A stretch of 18,838 nucleotides of DNA from CAZRIE01 sp964600075 (lineage in GTDB: Bacteria > Bacteroidota > Bacteroidia > Flavobacteriales > Flavobacteriaceae), in the NCBI GenBank assembly GCA_964600075.1, contig CAZRIE010000081.1, positions 1 through 18,838 of the forward strand, read 5' to 3'. The first letter of the stretch is position 1; every line of letters begins with the position of its first letter. Below the pieces are notes generated by a model. It was given only the letters and a program-made list of their open reading frames with translations. It was not told where the DNA came from and searched no databases. Of the stretch, positions 7,969-15,944 are shown piece after piece. The translations under genes were made by a program, and so were the position numbers.

Positions 7969-10178
7969 TTAAAACGCCAAGTCCTTCAAGAAGAAGGTTT
8001 ATAAAAGACCTAGGCTATATAAGTATTGGCTTCTCACTGTTCAGCTCCTGTCTGAGCGAAGAAGACCAAATGATAGCTGAAAGAATAGCATACAACGGAA
8101 GCCTTCCGCGTAGTATGAGACGGGAAAAAAATGTGAATGGCTGGTTACAGGTATTGGAAGATGGCAGGATTCGCGTATTATCGGGGAAAGTAGAATTAGG
8201 CCAGGGAATCAGCATAGCCATCCGTCAGGTCGCTGCAGAAGAACTGGATATGGATCTAGATAAGGTCGAAGTTCACCTAGCGGAGACCGGGGTTACACCG
8301 AACGAAGGTTATACGGGTGCCAGTGCGTCGATTCAAAACAGCGCCATGTCCGTCCGCTATGCGGCGGCCACTGCTCGAATGGAACTGCTTGAACTTGCAA
8401 GTAAAAAATTGGGCATAGTTAACGAAGAACTAGTGTTGTACGACGGCCGAGTAAGTGTAAAGGCTAGCAATAGGTTCCTTACATTTCCTGAAATTCTTGA
8501 GGGTATTCAACTCGAAAAAGAAGTGACAACACCGGTCCAAATTAAAACTAAGAACGAATACCGTTATGTTGGAAAAGCTATTCCAAGAACGGACATTGAA
8601 GAAATGGTTCAGGGAAAGGTCACGTATATTCATGACTTACGTTTTCCCGGTATGGTACATGCAAGGGTAGTTCGGCCTCCCGGATATGAATCCGAACTGT
8701 TGCAAATTGATGATTCGGGATTAAAAGGGGAAGTATCAGGTGTGCTAAAAATAGTCGTTAAAGGAAATTTTGTCGGCATAATTACACAACGAGAATATCA
8801 AGCAGTAAAAGCCGAACGGCACCTTAAAAGTCACACAAAATGGACCGCCTCTGCGCCGCTTCCGGAAACAGAAAATCTATTTAAGCATATAAAGAAGATA
8901 GCCAAGAAACCAGAGACGATTAAAAATGAGGGCGATTTTGAAGCTGTTACGCCAGGTATGCAAACCATTAAATCAAGGTATACAAAACCTTACCTAATGC
9001 ATGGTTCCATGGGTCCGGCATGTGGCATAGCCATGTATGATGGCGAGGTATTGCACGTATGGTCGCACAGTCAAGGAATATATCCTTTAAGGGAAGCTTT
9101 GGCATCAATGTTCAAAATGGATTCGGACAAGATTCATATTATTAGTGTTCCCGGTGCTGGTTGTTATGGCCATAGCACGGCCGATGATGCAGCGACCGAT
9201 GCAACACTTTTGGCGATAGAATATCCCAACAAGCATGTCCGTGTGCAATGGTCTAGGCATGATGAACAAGCCTGGGATCCTTATGGGCCGGCAATGATTA
9301 CTGAATTAGAAGCGAGTCTGGATGATACCGGAAGAATAAATTCGTGGAAATCCGAGGTATGGACAGACTCGCACAGCACTCGACCCAATAGTGATGCTGG
9401 GACCCTATTGGGGGCCCGTTATTTGGAAAAACCATTTAGAATGAAGTCAAGGGGATATTTGGCCGGTGGGCATAGAAACGCTGACCCGTATTACCGCATT
9501 GCCAATATACAATTGAATGCGCATTATTATGAGGGTCCGCTGCGGGTTTCATCCTTACGTAGCTTGGGGTCATTTGCGAATATCTTTGCCATTGAGTCTT
9601 TTATGGACGAATTAGCCGAGAAGGCGGAAAAAGATCCATTAGAGTTCCGTTTGGAGCATACAGATGACCAAAGGGCCATCGCCGTTATTAAGAAAATGGT
9701 GCAACTGACGGCTTCTCAAAAAATGAATGAAGGCGAGGGAATCGGCTATGCTTTTATGCGATACAAAAATACGGATGCTTATATCACAGTGGCGGCCAAA
9801 GTGTCCGTGGATAAAGAAAAAGGCAAAGTTCAAATTTTGAAACTATGGGCAGTTGTAGATGTGGGTGAAGTAATCAATCTGGATGGAATCATTAATCAAA
9901 CGGAAGGCGGCATAATCCAGGCGGCTAGCTGGACGTTAAAAGAGCAAGTAACTTTCAATACTAATGAGGTGACCAGTACGGATTGGATAACATATCCTAT
10001 TTTACGCTTTTCTGAAACCCCAGAAGTCGAAGTGGCCATAATTGACCGTCCCAACGAGCCCGTATCAGGTGGAGGGGAAGTTCCTATGCCACCAACCGGA
10101 GCTGCAATTGCCAATGCAGTATATAGGGCTTGTGGCACGCGAGTGTATGAATTGCCGATACGAATAAAGAAAAAATAG
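7965..10178 (+). CDS. Molybdenum hydroxylase large subunit, molybdopterin-binding, with Tat-type signal (xanthine/aldehyde dehydrogenase family)
   Basis: This catalytic subunit (737 residues) hydroxylates an aldehyde or N-heterocycle using water. It starts with SRRRFIKDLGY (8-18), a twin-arginine signal, followed by a hydrophobic stretch ending FSSC (Cys29), a possible lipobox. Export to the periplasm, perhaps anchored as a lipoprotein, is inferred. Family motifs are GKVELGQGISIAIRQVAAEE (74-93), GYTGASAS (115-122), Gln370 in SHSQGIYPLR, the cofactor-binding GAGCYGHSTADDAATDA (397-413), and the catalytic Glu705 in GGGEVPMPPTGAAIANA. The arrangement (small then large, no FAD subunit) matches the IorB/nicotinate-dehydrogenase-B type rather than three-subunit CO or xanthine dehydrogenases. 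These enzymes pass electrons to a cytochrome or other periplasmic acceptor; none is encoded in this window, and neither XdhC nor other maturation genes are seen. No terminator was recognised downstream. Confidence 0.93.
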   Translation: MIKTPSPSRRRFIKDLGYISIGFSLFSSCLSEEDQMIAERIAYNGSLPRSMRREKNVNGWLQVLEDGRIRVLSGKVELGQGISIAIRQVAAEELDMDLDKVEVHLAETGVTPNEGYTGASASIQNSAMSVRYAAATARMELLELASKKLGIVNEELVLYDGRVSVKASNRFLTFPEILEGIQLEKEVTTPVQIKTKNEYRYVGKAIPRTDIEEMVQGKVTYIHDLRFPGMVHARVVRPPGYESELLQIDDSGLKGEVSGVLKIVVKGNFVGIITQREYQAVKAERHLKSHTKWTASAPLPETENLFKHIKKIAKKPETIKNEGDFEAVTPGMQTIKSRYTKPYLMHGSMGPACGIAMYDGEVLHVWSHSQGIYPLREALASMFKMDSDKIHIISVPGAGCYGHSTADDAATDATLLAIEYPNKHVRVQWSRHDEQAWDPYGPAMITELEASLDDTGRINSWKSEVWTDSHSTRPNSDAGTLLGARYLEKPFRMKSRGYLAGGHRNADPYYRIANIQLNAHYYEGPLRVSSLRSLGSFANIFAIESFMDELAEKAEKDPLEFRLEHTDDQRAIAVIKKMVQLTASQKMNEGEGIGYAFMRYKNTDAYITVAAKVSVDKEKGKVQILKLWAVVDVGEVINLDGIINQTEGGIIQAASWTLKEQVTFNTNEVTSTDWITYPILRFSETPEVEVAIIDRPNEPVSGGGEVPMPPTGAAIANAVYRACGTRVYELPIRIKKK

Positions 10179-10395
10179 ATATATAAATTACAATGTATAT
10201 TTTGAAACCCGTAATATTATATTTTTATATGTGAACCATTAATGAAATTTTCATTTGCCGTTTGTCAGTATTGAGAAAGGGTTTTATTGCTACAAGTAAG
10301 GGAGTTCATTAAACTGTCTTTAGTTGCAACAAGAAAATAAATTAATCAATGATCAATAAGCAAACAATTTCAGAAACCAACCTAATTTCAAACAA

Positions 10396-11439
10396 ATGAG
10401 ACCTATAAGTTTTGGATTACTAGTATACATGTTAGTCACCGTATCGTGTGCCGAAAATTTTACAACGCTTCAAAAAGAAGACAACGTATACCATTTAAGT
10501 ACAGAAGAGCAATTGAAGGACGAAAAATATATTGATGTAATCGAAAACTTCTACAAGAACGGAGAAGAGGGCTTCTTTGCAGGGAAAGACAGTATTCAAA
10601 TTTATTATAAAGTATTTAAACAGGCTAAATTAGAAAACCCAGCTATTCTTATTTCTTCAGGTCGAACAGAAGCAGCAATAAAGTATAAAGAGTTAATTTT
10701 TGATCTATATAACAATGGTTATTCTGTTTATATTCACGATCATAGAGGGCAGGGTATGTCTGGCAGAATGACTGAGGATCCAGATATGGGATATATTGAC
10801 ACTTTTCAGTTTTACATTGACGACATGAAATATTTTTATGACAACATCCTTAAAAAAGCAAATCATAAAAAGAAATATTTGTTGGCCCATTCCATGGGAG
10901 GTGCAATTGGCATGACTTATTTAGAACAAAACCCGAATGATTTTAATGCCGCAGCATTTTCTTCACCAATGTTAGGTTTTACTTCACCAACTTGTTTCGC
11001 AACTAAGATTTTGATTGGTAAAGAAACCAAATATGCTTTAGGACAAGGCAAATATCAAGATGGCGATCGATTATTTGAAAAGAATGAACTTACAGGGTCA
11101 GAAATTAGATACAATATAATGAATGCTGCCTTTGCAAAAGAGACCGAAGCAAGATTGGGTGGAGCTACCTACCAGTGGCTTTATAAATCGTGTGAACAGT
11201 TCGATTATTTGAATACTAATATGAACAATATTCAAACTCCTTTTATACTATTCTCGGCAGAAAATGAAACTATTGTTAATACCAGAGCACATCAAAAATT
11301 TATAAAAGAAGCACAGGAAGTAGGTAAAACATGTGAAGCTTTTCTTGTAGAAAACGCACAACATGAATTATTTATTGAAAAGGATGAACAAAGGATTAAA
11401 ACTATTAACCACATCTTTAACTATTATAATAGGTATTAA
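10396..11439 (+). CDS. Alpha/beta hydrolase, PldB-like lysophospholipase, predicted lipoprotein
   Basis: This is a serine hydrolase (347 residues) of the serine aminopeptidase S33/lysophospholipase group. The N-terminus is a lipoprotein signal ending VTVSC (Cys18), so it acts in the envelope. HDHRGQGMSGR (114-124) is the usual oxyanion-side motif. Ser166 lies in AHSMGG (nucleophile elbow), an acidic residue, likely Glu291, lies in SAENETIVNTRAH, and His323 in AQHELFIEKDEQR completes the triad. The end, with the acid in an AExExxVxN pattern and HExxxEKD, closely follows the order in Escherichia coli PldB, so lysophospholipid or monoacylglycerol ester cleavage is the best guess. It is followed after only 18 bases by the aldo/keto reductase gene, so the two are likely one operon. 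Codon use is AT-rich relative to the molybdenum hydroxylase genes upstream. Confidence 0.87.
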   Translation: MRPISFGLLVYMLVTVSCAENFTTLQKEDNVYHLSTEEQLKDEKYIDVIENFYKNGEEGFFAGKDSIQIYYKVFKQAKLENPAILISSGRTEAAIKYKELIFDLYNNGYSVYIHDHRGQGMSGRMTEDPDMGYIDTFQFYIDDMKYFYDNILKKANHKKKYLLAHSMGGAIGMTYLEQNPNDFNAAAFSSPMLGFTSPTCFATKILIGKETKYALGQGKYQDGDRLFEKNELTGSEIRYNIMNAAFAKETEARLGGATYQWLYKSCEQFDYLNTNMNNIQTPFILFSAENETIVNTRAHQKFIKEAQEVGKTCEAFLVENAQHELFIEKDEQRIKTINHIFNYYNRY

Positions 11440-11457
11440 TCAAAAATTGGCATTGAA

Positions 11458-12468
11458 ATGAAAGAGATGAATAATAGACGTGATTTTCTAAATCAAATGG
11501 GAATGCTCACAGGTAGTTTGATGCTTCCCATTTCTAGCTTTGCTGGTTCTAACAAAGATAAATGGGGAGAAATACTACCATTACGTACCCTGGGCAAAAC
11601 CGGTAAAAAAGTAACAATGCTCGGTCTAGGGGGTTACCATGTTGGGTGGACTTCCGAAAAAGATGCCCAGGAAGTGATTGAAAAAGCAATGGAAGGAGGT
11701 GTCCGTTTTTTCGATACGGCAGAATCTTATGACAACGGCGGAAGCGAAATACGATATGGTAAATATCTTGTACCCAAATATCGCGATGATGTCTTTATTA
11801 TGAGCAAATCAACAGCTAAAGATGGTATCACTGCAAAAGAACATTTAGAGGGTTCGTTGAAAAGGCTAAAATGTGATTACATTGATTTGTGGCAGGTTCA
11901 TTCTTTACAAACTCCTGCTGATGTTGATAATCGGATGGAAAACCAAGTATTGGAGGTTTTTGAAAAAGCAAAAGCTGAAGGTAAGGTGAAACACATAGGT
12001 TTTACAGGACATCAAAATCCATTTGCACACAAGCAGATGTTAAATAAAACTGAGGATAATGACATTTTTGAGACTGTACAAATGCCCATCAATGCTATTG
12101 ATTCACATTTCCACAGCTTCATTAATAATGTTCTGCCCCTTGCCATTGATAGGAATTTTGGCGTTCTGGCCATGAAAAGCCTTTCGGATGGCCGTTTTTT
12201 CAAAGAGAAAAAAGTGTTGGACGAAATTCAGTGGAAGTCAGATGATCCAATAGTGCCTAACTATATATCCATTAGAGAAGCGCTTTATTTTGTTTGGTCA
12301 CTTCCAGTAAGTGTATTGATAACCGGTGCAGAAAACAAAAAATTCCTCCAAGAGAAGATAGAATTGGCCAACAATTTTGCTAAATTTTCCGAAAATGAAA
12401 AGCAGGAATTGATGAACAAAGTTTTTGAAAAGGCAGGAAATAATATTGAATATTATAAAAAGGTTTAA
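11458..12468 (+). CDS. Aldo/keto reductase with Tat signal
   Basis: The protein (336 residues) is a TIM-barrel NAD(P)H-dependent oxidoreductase. The N-terminus NNRRDFLNQMGMLTGSLML is a twin-arginine signal, so the enzyme is predicted to be folded with its cofactor in the cytoplasm and then exported. Either Met1 or Met4 could start it. The catalytic tetrad is Asp86 and Tyr91 in FFDTAESYDNG, Lys117 in IMSKS and His148 in WQVHSL. KVKHIGFTGH and the late SLPVSVLITGAENKK, for the phosphate of the cofactor, complete the family pattern. It is the second gene of a unit with the PldB-like hydrolase (18-base gap) and ends in a hairpin overlapping its stop. Exported aldo/keto reductases are common in Bacteroidota but their substrates are mostly unknown; a sugar or aldehyde is possible. 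Confidence 0.92.
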   Translation: MKEMNNRRDFLNQMGMLTGSLMLPISSFAGSNKDKWGEILPLRTLGKTGKKVTMLGLGGYHVGWTSEKDAQEVIEKAMEGGVRFFDTAESYDNGGSEIRYGKYLVPKYRDDVFIMSKSTAKDGITAKEHLEGSLKRLKCDYIDLWQVHSLQTPADVDNRMENQVLEVFEKAKAEGKVKHIGFTGHQNPFAHKQMLNKTEDNDIFETVQMPINAIDSHFHSFINNVLPLAIDRNFGVLAMKSLSDGRFFKEKKVLDEIQWKSDDPIVPNYISIREALYFVWSLPVSVLITGAENKKFLQEKIELANNFAKFSENEKQELMNKVFEKAGNNIEYYKKV

Positions 12469-12477
12469 AAACCTTTT
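12458..12477 (+). terminator. Hairpin over the stop codon of the aldo/keto reductase
   Basis: AAAAGGTT and AACCTTTT form a perfect 8-bp stem around a TAAA loop, and the loop contains the TAA stop codon. The 3' arm ends in TTTT. It is near-symmetric, so it could work in both directions. It is the likely end of the lipase/reductase transcript, although the stem is AT-rich. Confidence 0.5.
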
Positions 12478-12854
12478 AAGTGGTCTAAAGATATTGGTGA
12501 ATTTTGAGATATAGCATCTTCAAATATGCTATCTACCTAGTAGTCTTCCCCTTTTCTATTATAGTTTAAAGCTATGCGTGATACTTGAGAACCTTAGTGA
12601 AGTAACGTCGAACCACCTCCTTAGATATTCAAATTCTTCCAAAAAATCCGCTAACAACTCCTCTCCGAAAACAAAACAGCTAAATGCCTTAAACAAGCGG
12701 TTGGTGTGGCTATAATAGTTGCAATGGTGATTTTAATATCTCAGGTGTTGAGTCGCGTAAAGAACGTATGATATATTATTGCTATATTTAAGATGCAATT
12801 TTGACGCCTTTGTCAAGTATACCGTACTATCATTTTCTTTTTTATTAGCTATTT
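12478..12854. other. Gene-free region before the SGNH-like gene
   Basis: No gene is seen. ATAGCAT (12511-12517) and ATGCTAT (12526-12532) form a 7-bp stem without a T-run. TTGAC (12801-12805) and GTCAA (12812-12816) form a small inverted repeat about 40 bases before the next start and could be part of its control region. No good TAnnTTTG box was found. Confidence 0.35.
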
Positions 12855-14162
12855 ATGCATAGACGAAAATTCATTAAATCGAATGCTCTTGGAGCAGTAA
12901 CATTAGGCAGCTCCTCTTTATTTCCAGATTTTCTTCAGGGTAAGAACTTAAAGGACGGGGTAAAATCTTATACGGAATATCTTAGAAATAGTACCGTTCC
13001 GAAAGAAGAGCTTGACATTTTTCTCCATAAGAATTCTTGGGCCCAGTTCGATTCCGAGGTCGGCTATATTTTGGGTAACTACATGCCCCATGATGGAATA
13101 GATAAGAGTTTTACGCTGTCTACCGTCATGGGTGATGGTAAAAGGACTAATGCGGTATATACTGATAAAACTTGCCGAATCAACACGTATGGTGATAGTT
13201 TTACCCAATGCCATCAGGTAAGTGACGCTGAAACCTGGCAAGAATATCTTGCAGGTCATTTGGGCGAACCAGTTCAAAATTTTGGCATGGGCGGGTTTGG
13301 TATTTACCAGGCGTATAGGAGGTTGATAAGAAGGGAAAAAGTTGATAAAGATTCTAAATATGTAATGCTCTATATGTGGGGCGATGATTATGTAAGAAGT
13401 GTATTTAGATGTCGTTATGCCACCTATTATACCCACTGGAACGATTATGGTGGCTATATGTTTCATGGCAATTTCTGGTCAAATATTGAAATGGACACGG
13501 ATACCGGAAAACTGGTTGAAAAGGAAAACAGAATAGCTGTCAAGGAAGATGTATACAACATGTCTGATTCGGATTTTATGTATGAAAATCTAAAAGATGA
13601 TCTGATGTTACAGCTTCACTTACTAAGTGCTGACATGGTTAATTCAGATGTCGATACGAAAGGATTAAACAAACTGGCCCATATATTAGAACTGCCAGAA
13701 ATGGATTTTTCCAATCCTGAAAAAATGATAAAGACAGCTACTGCATTAAAAAACAAATATGCTTTTGAAGCTACAAAGTACATATTAAAAAAAACGAATG
13801 CATTTTGTAAGAAACATGGAAAAGAGCTCCTACTCATCCATTTTGACCCTTATGGAGTGTTTAAATCAATGGTAAAGGGGGAACCTCGATATGATCAAGA
13901 GATTGTTGATTTTATCCAATCCAATAAGTATCGGTTTTTTGATATGAACGCGGTACATCTCGAAGATTTCAAAAATTTTAATCTCACATTGGATGACTAT
14001 ATGAAGCGTTATTTTAATGGTCATTATACCGCTTCAGGAAATCACTTTTTCGCTTATGCTCTAAAAGATATGGTAGTCGACTGGTTAAATCCCAAGCCTA
14101 TAACCTATCAACAAGACGATAGCAAATTAATCAGGTTTGAGGGCTACTTACCCAATCACTAA
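12855..14162 (+). CDS. Tat-exported SGNH/GDSL-hydrolase-like protein with altered catalytic blocks
   Basis: The protein (435 residues) starts MHRRKFIKSNALGAVTLGSS, a twin-arginine signal, so a periplasmic place is predicted. Block I is TYGDSFTQ with the would-be nucleophile Ser115. Block II is NFGMGGFG (142-149). Block III reads WGDD (175-178), where SGNH enzymes usually have GxND. Block V reads FNGHYTASGNHFFAYALKD (387-405): the general form is D-x-H or DxxH, but here Asn388 sits in the Asp place before His390, as can also be compared with AlgX/AlgJ-type DxH blocks. The core fold seems kept, and an esterase or acetyl-handling role on a glycan is possible, but activity is uncertain. Long inserts between blocks III and V (about 185-380) are not recognised. 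The gene stands alone, with gaps of about 390 and 400 bases on its sides. Confidence 0.78.
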   Translation: MHRRKFIKSNALGAVTLGSSSLFPDFLQGKNLKDGVKSYTEYLRNSTVPKEELDIFLHKNSWAQFDSEVGYILGNYMPHDGIDKSFTLSTVMGDGKRTNAVYTDKTCRINTYGDSFTQCHQVSDAETWQEYLAGHLGEPVQNFGMGGFGIYQAYRRLIRREKVDKDSKYVMLYMWGDDYVRSVFRCRYATYYTHWNDYGGYMFHGNFWSNIEMDTDTGKLVEKENRIAVKEDVYNMSDSDFMYENLKDDLMLQLHLLSADMVNSDVDTKGLNKLAHILELPEMDFSNPEKMIKTATALKNKYAFEATKYILKKTNAFCKKHGKELLLIHFDPYGVFKSMVKGEPRYDQEIVDFIQSNKYRFFDMNAVHLEDFKNFNLTLDDYMKRYFNGHYTASGNHFFAYALKDMVVDWLNPKPITYQQDDSKLIRFEGYLPNH

Positions 14163-14195
14163 ATTGTTCTTAATAAGAGGGTTAAAACTGCTTTT

Positions 14196-14335
14196 TCAAA
14201 GGCATTTAATGAAAACCGGCTGCGCAAAGTTTCCCGACTTTGAGCTTCTCATTAAGCAACACTTGGAATGAACCCCGTGAAATAATTTCACCAACACCTC
14301 TAAAGCCCCCTCAAGGGGACAATATTTTTTTTCAA
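14196..14335. repeat. Candidate dispersed intergenic element of flavobacterial type
   Basis: The minus strand carries TGTCCCCTTGAGGGGGCTTTA followed by a short frame (PLEGALEVLVKLFHGVHSK, then ending FAQPVFIKCL with a stop at 14196). The style recalls small hypothetical peptides and CCCCTT...GGGG intergenic segments found in many flavobacterial genomes, from memory only. There is one copy in this window, so the repeat nature is inference. No transposase is present. Confidence 0.3.
14306..14332 (+). terminator. Weak terminator-like hairpin, CCCC-TCAA-GGGG with T-run
   Basis: CCCC (14307-14310) pairs with GGGG (14315-14318) around TCAA, and eight T follow at 14325-14332 after six bases. It may end the SGNH-like transcript, about 145 bases past its stop. 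The short stem and the distance to the T-run weaken the call. The remaining gap up to 14562 holds no gene. Confidence 0.35.
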
Positions 14336-14562
14336 AACCCGTATTTCTAAATTCGTAACCCGAACTACATCAACCATCCCCCTTTTTTCAAAGAACGGGA
14401 TTGGGTGGTTTCTGTCATGTGATTCCCTAAACGCTAAATTGTTTTCCAAATCGGCAATGGTGCAGGCCTTAATCACACGATTTAATTAAAAGTAGAATCG
14501 TTATTGTTACACTATAGTTAAAGCGAAGTGAATACATTTATACGCTATACAACACTGGCATA

Positions 14563-15426
14563 TTATAGCTTTGCCCAAGCTTTTATTTTTTCTTCATTTT
14601 CTTCAACCTCATGAAGAAGATTATACTTTTTAGATATGAGGATTGCTTCTTCTGCATAGTGAATAGCCTTTTTGTATTTTTCTTGATAGGCCAAAATCTG
14701 TGATTTCAACATCCAAGGCGCAGGGTTTGGTGCTTCCAAAGCTATTGCGACATCAATGAGTTCCAATGCTTTTTCTGCTTCCTTTCGCTCATAAAAATGA
14801 TACTGTGCTGCTGCCGAGAAATTGTACCAATTTTCTTTTGCTTTATTGGTGATTGTTGCAATATCTTTTAATGTTTGGTCATGCGTAGCGGTTGCTATAG
14901 GGATATCAATTTTAAAATTTTCCCACTGCAATCGTAAAACACCCTTTGTTTTATTAACGTCCACAAAAGAATAGGTACATATTTCTGTAAAGTCACTCTG
15001 TACTTGATCTACTTCAAAACGGACAACATCGTCTTTTTCATTATAGTTATAGGCACCCCATTGTTCAGTGTCTTTATTAAAAATGACGACCCAATTATTT
15101 TTTTGGGGAATCATAAACAGTCCATATTTACCAGCGGGGATGTTAGTACCTTCAATAGTTATGGAATGGTTGAATGAAATCGTGGTCGCCTCATTGGCTC
15201 CGGCCCTCCAAACCCTATCATAGGGCACCAAGTCACCTAAAATTTTTCTGTTCCTAACACTAGGTCTACCATAATCAACAATTACATTACAAACTCCTAT
15301 AAATTGACTAATGGAAGCTTTTGGGCTTCCCCTCGGAATTACAAGATTCTGTGCGACTAAGACTTCTGAAGAAAGCGCTATCATAAGTGTAAAAAAGCCT
15401 ACGGATACGATGTTTTTATATTTCAT
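14563..15426 (-). CDS. DUF2911 domain protein with TPR-like C-terminus
   Basis: The protein has 287 residues with an N-terminal signal peptide (hydrophobic VGFFTLMIALSSEVLVAQ), so it is secreted to the periplasm or envelope. Residues about 32-170 fit DUF2911: DYGRPSVRNRKILGDLVPYD, then VWRAGANEATTISF, then IPAGKYGLFMIP, VVIFNKD and a final LRLQWE strand. Residues about 195-285 are helical with TPR-like spacing (AEKALELIDVAIALEAPNP, then YKKAIHYAEEAIL). DUF2911 proteins are abundant in Bacteroidota and their biochemical role is not known. The gene stands alone, transcribed opposite to its neighbours. Confidence 0.92.
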   Translation of the reverse strand: MKYKNIVSVGFFTLMIALSSEVLVAQNLVIPRGSPKASISQFIGVCNVIVDYGRPSVRNRKILGDLVPYDRVWRAGANEATTISFNHSITIEGTNIPAGKYGLFMIPQKNNWVVIFNKDTEQWGAYNYNEKDDVVRFEVDQVQSDFTEICTYSFVDVNKTKGVLRLQWENFKIDIPIATATHDQTLKDIATITNKAKENWYNFSAAAQYHFYERKEAEKALELIDVAIALEAPNPAPWMLKSQILAYQEKYKKAIHYAEEAILISKKYNLLHEVEENEEKIKAWAKL

Positions 15427-15944
15427 TTTTCTATTGGTTTACCACAGTTATCAGTTTCAAATCCTTTCTAAAAAGCGAAACTATGGAATTTTATAACTAA
15501 AATTTACATCTCATATTTTAATACTTCATTTATCCCTACCACCCTTCTCGATTCAAACTTCGATATTGAATAGCTCGGTAGATTCTCCCGAATTTGTAAC
15601 TCAGCAATATACAGAAAAATGGAAGTTACTTGAACACCTTACAAATCCTTTGTATAAAATCAAACATAGTTTTAGATATCATGAAAGTTGCGAATTAAAT
15701 ATTTCCGTACCTTGGTATTCCAACCGCCAACCACTACTTCAGATGATTAAAATCTTTAGAAAAATCCACCAAAGGCTCCTAATGGAAAGCAATTGCATTG
15801 CATTCCATTACTTTTTAATAGTGATAAAGAACTAGGAAGGTTAAAAAAAGATACCCCCACTATCAAAATGGTCTAGGCCTTCAAAATTAAGACAGCAATC
15901 AAAGTAGATTTCAATATAAATAGAACTCGAAGTAGTAATTAATA
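15427..15944. other. Gene-free region with an orphan hairpin
   Basis: This 518-base region lies between the divergent DUF2911 and amidotransferase-like genes. An 89-codon plus-strand frame at 15566-15835 begins only at TTG, resembles no family I know and contains the strong hairpin at 15780-15810, so I do not call it a gene. A small RNA ending at the hairpin is an alternative. Confidence 0.4.
15780..15816 (+). terminator. Strong hairpin with T-run, orphan intrinsic terminator
   Basis: A 14-pair stem is formed by 15780-15793 and 15797-15810 with one A-A mismatch and a TGC loop (left arm TAATGGAAAGCAAT). Five T follow at 15812-15816 on the plus strand. It has the form of an intrinsic terminator, yet no recognised plus-strand gene ends before it. 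The nearest upstream gene (DUF2911) runs the other way. Confidence 0.6.

Noticed and set aside
12948..13466. Minus-strand frame of 172 codons
   Set aside because: It is fully antisense to the SGNH-like gene, whose Tat signal and SGNH blocks are clear.
15566..15835. Plus-strand frame of 89 codons
   Set aside because: It starts only at TTG, resembles no family I know, and its end contains a near-perfect hairpin typical of a terminator.
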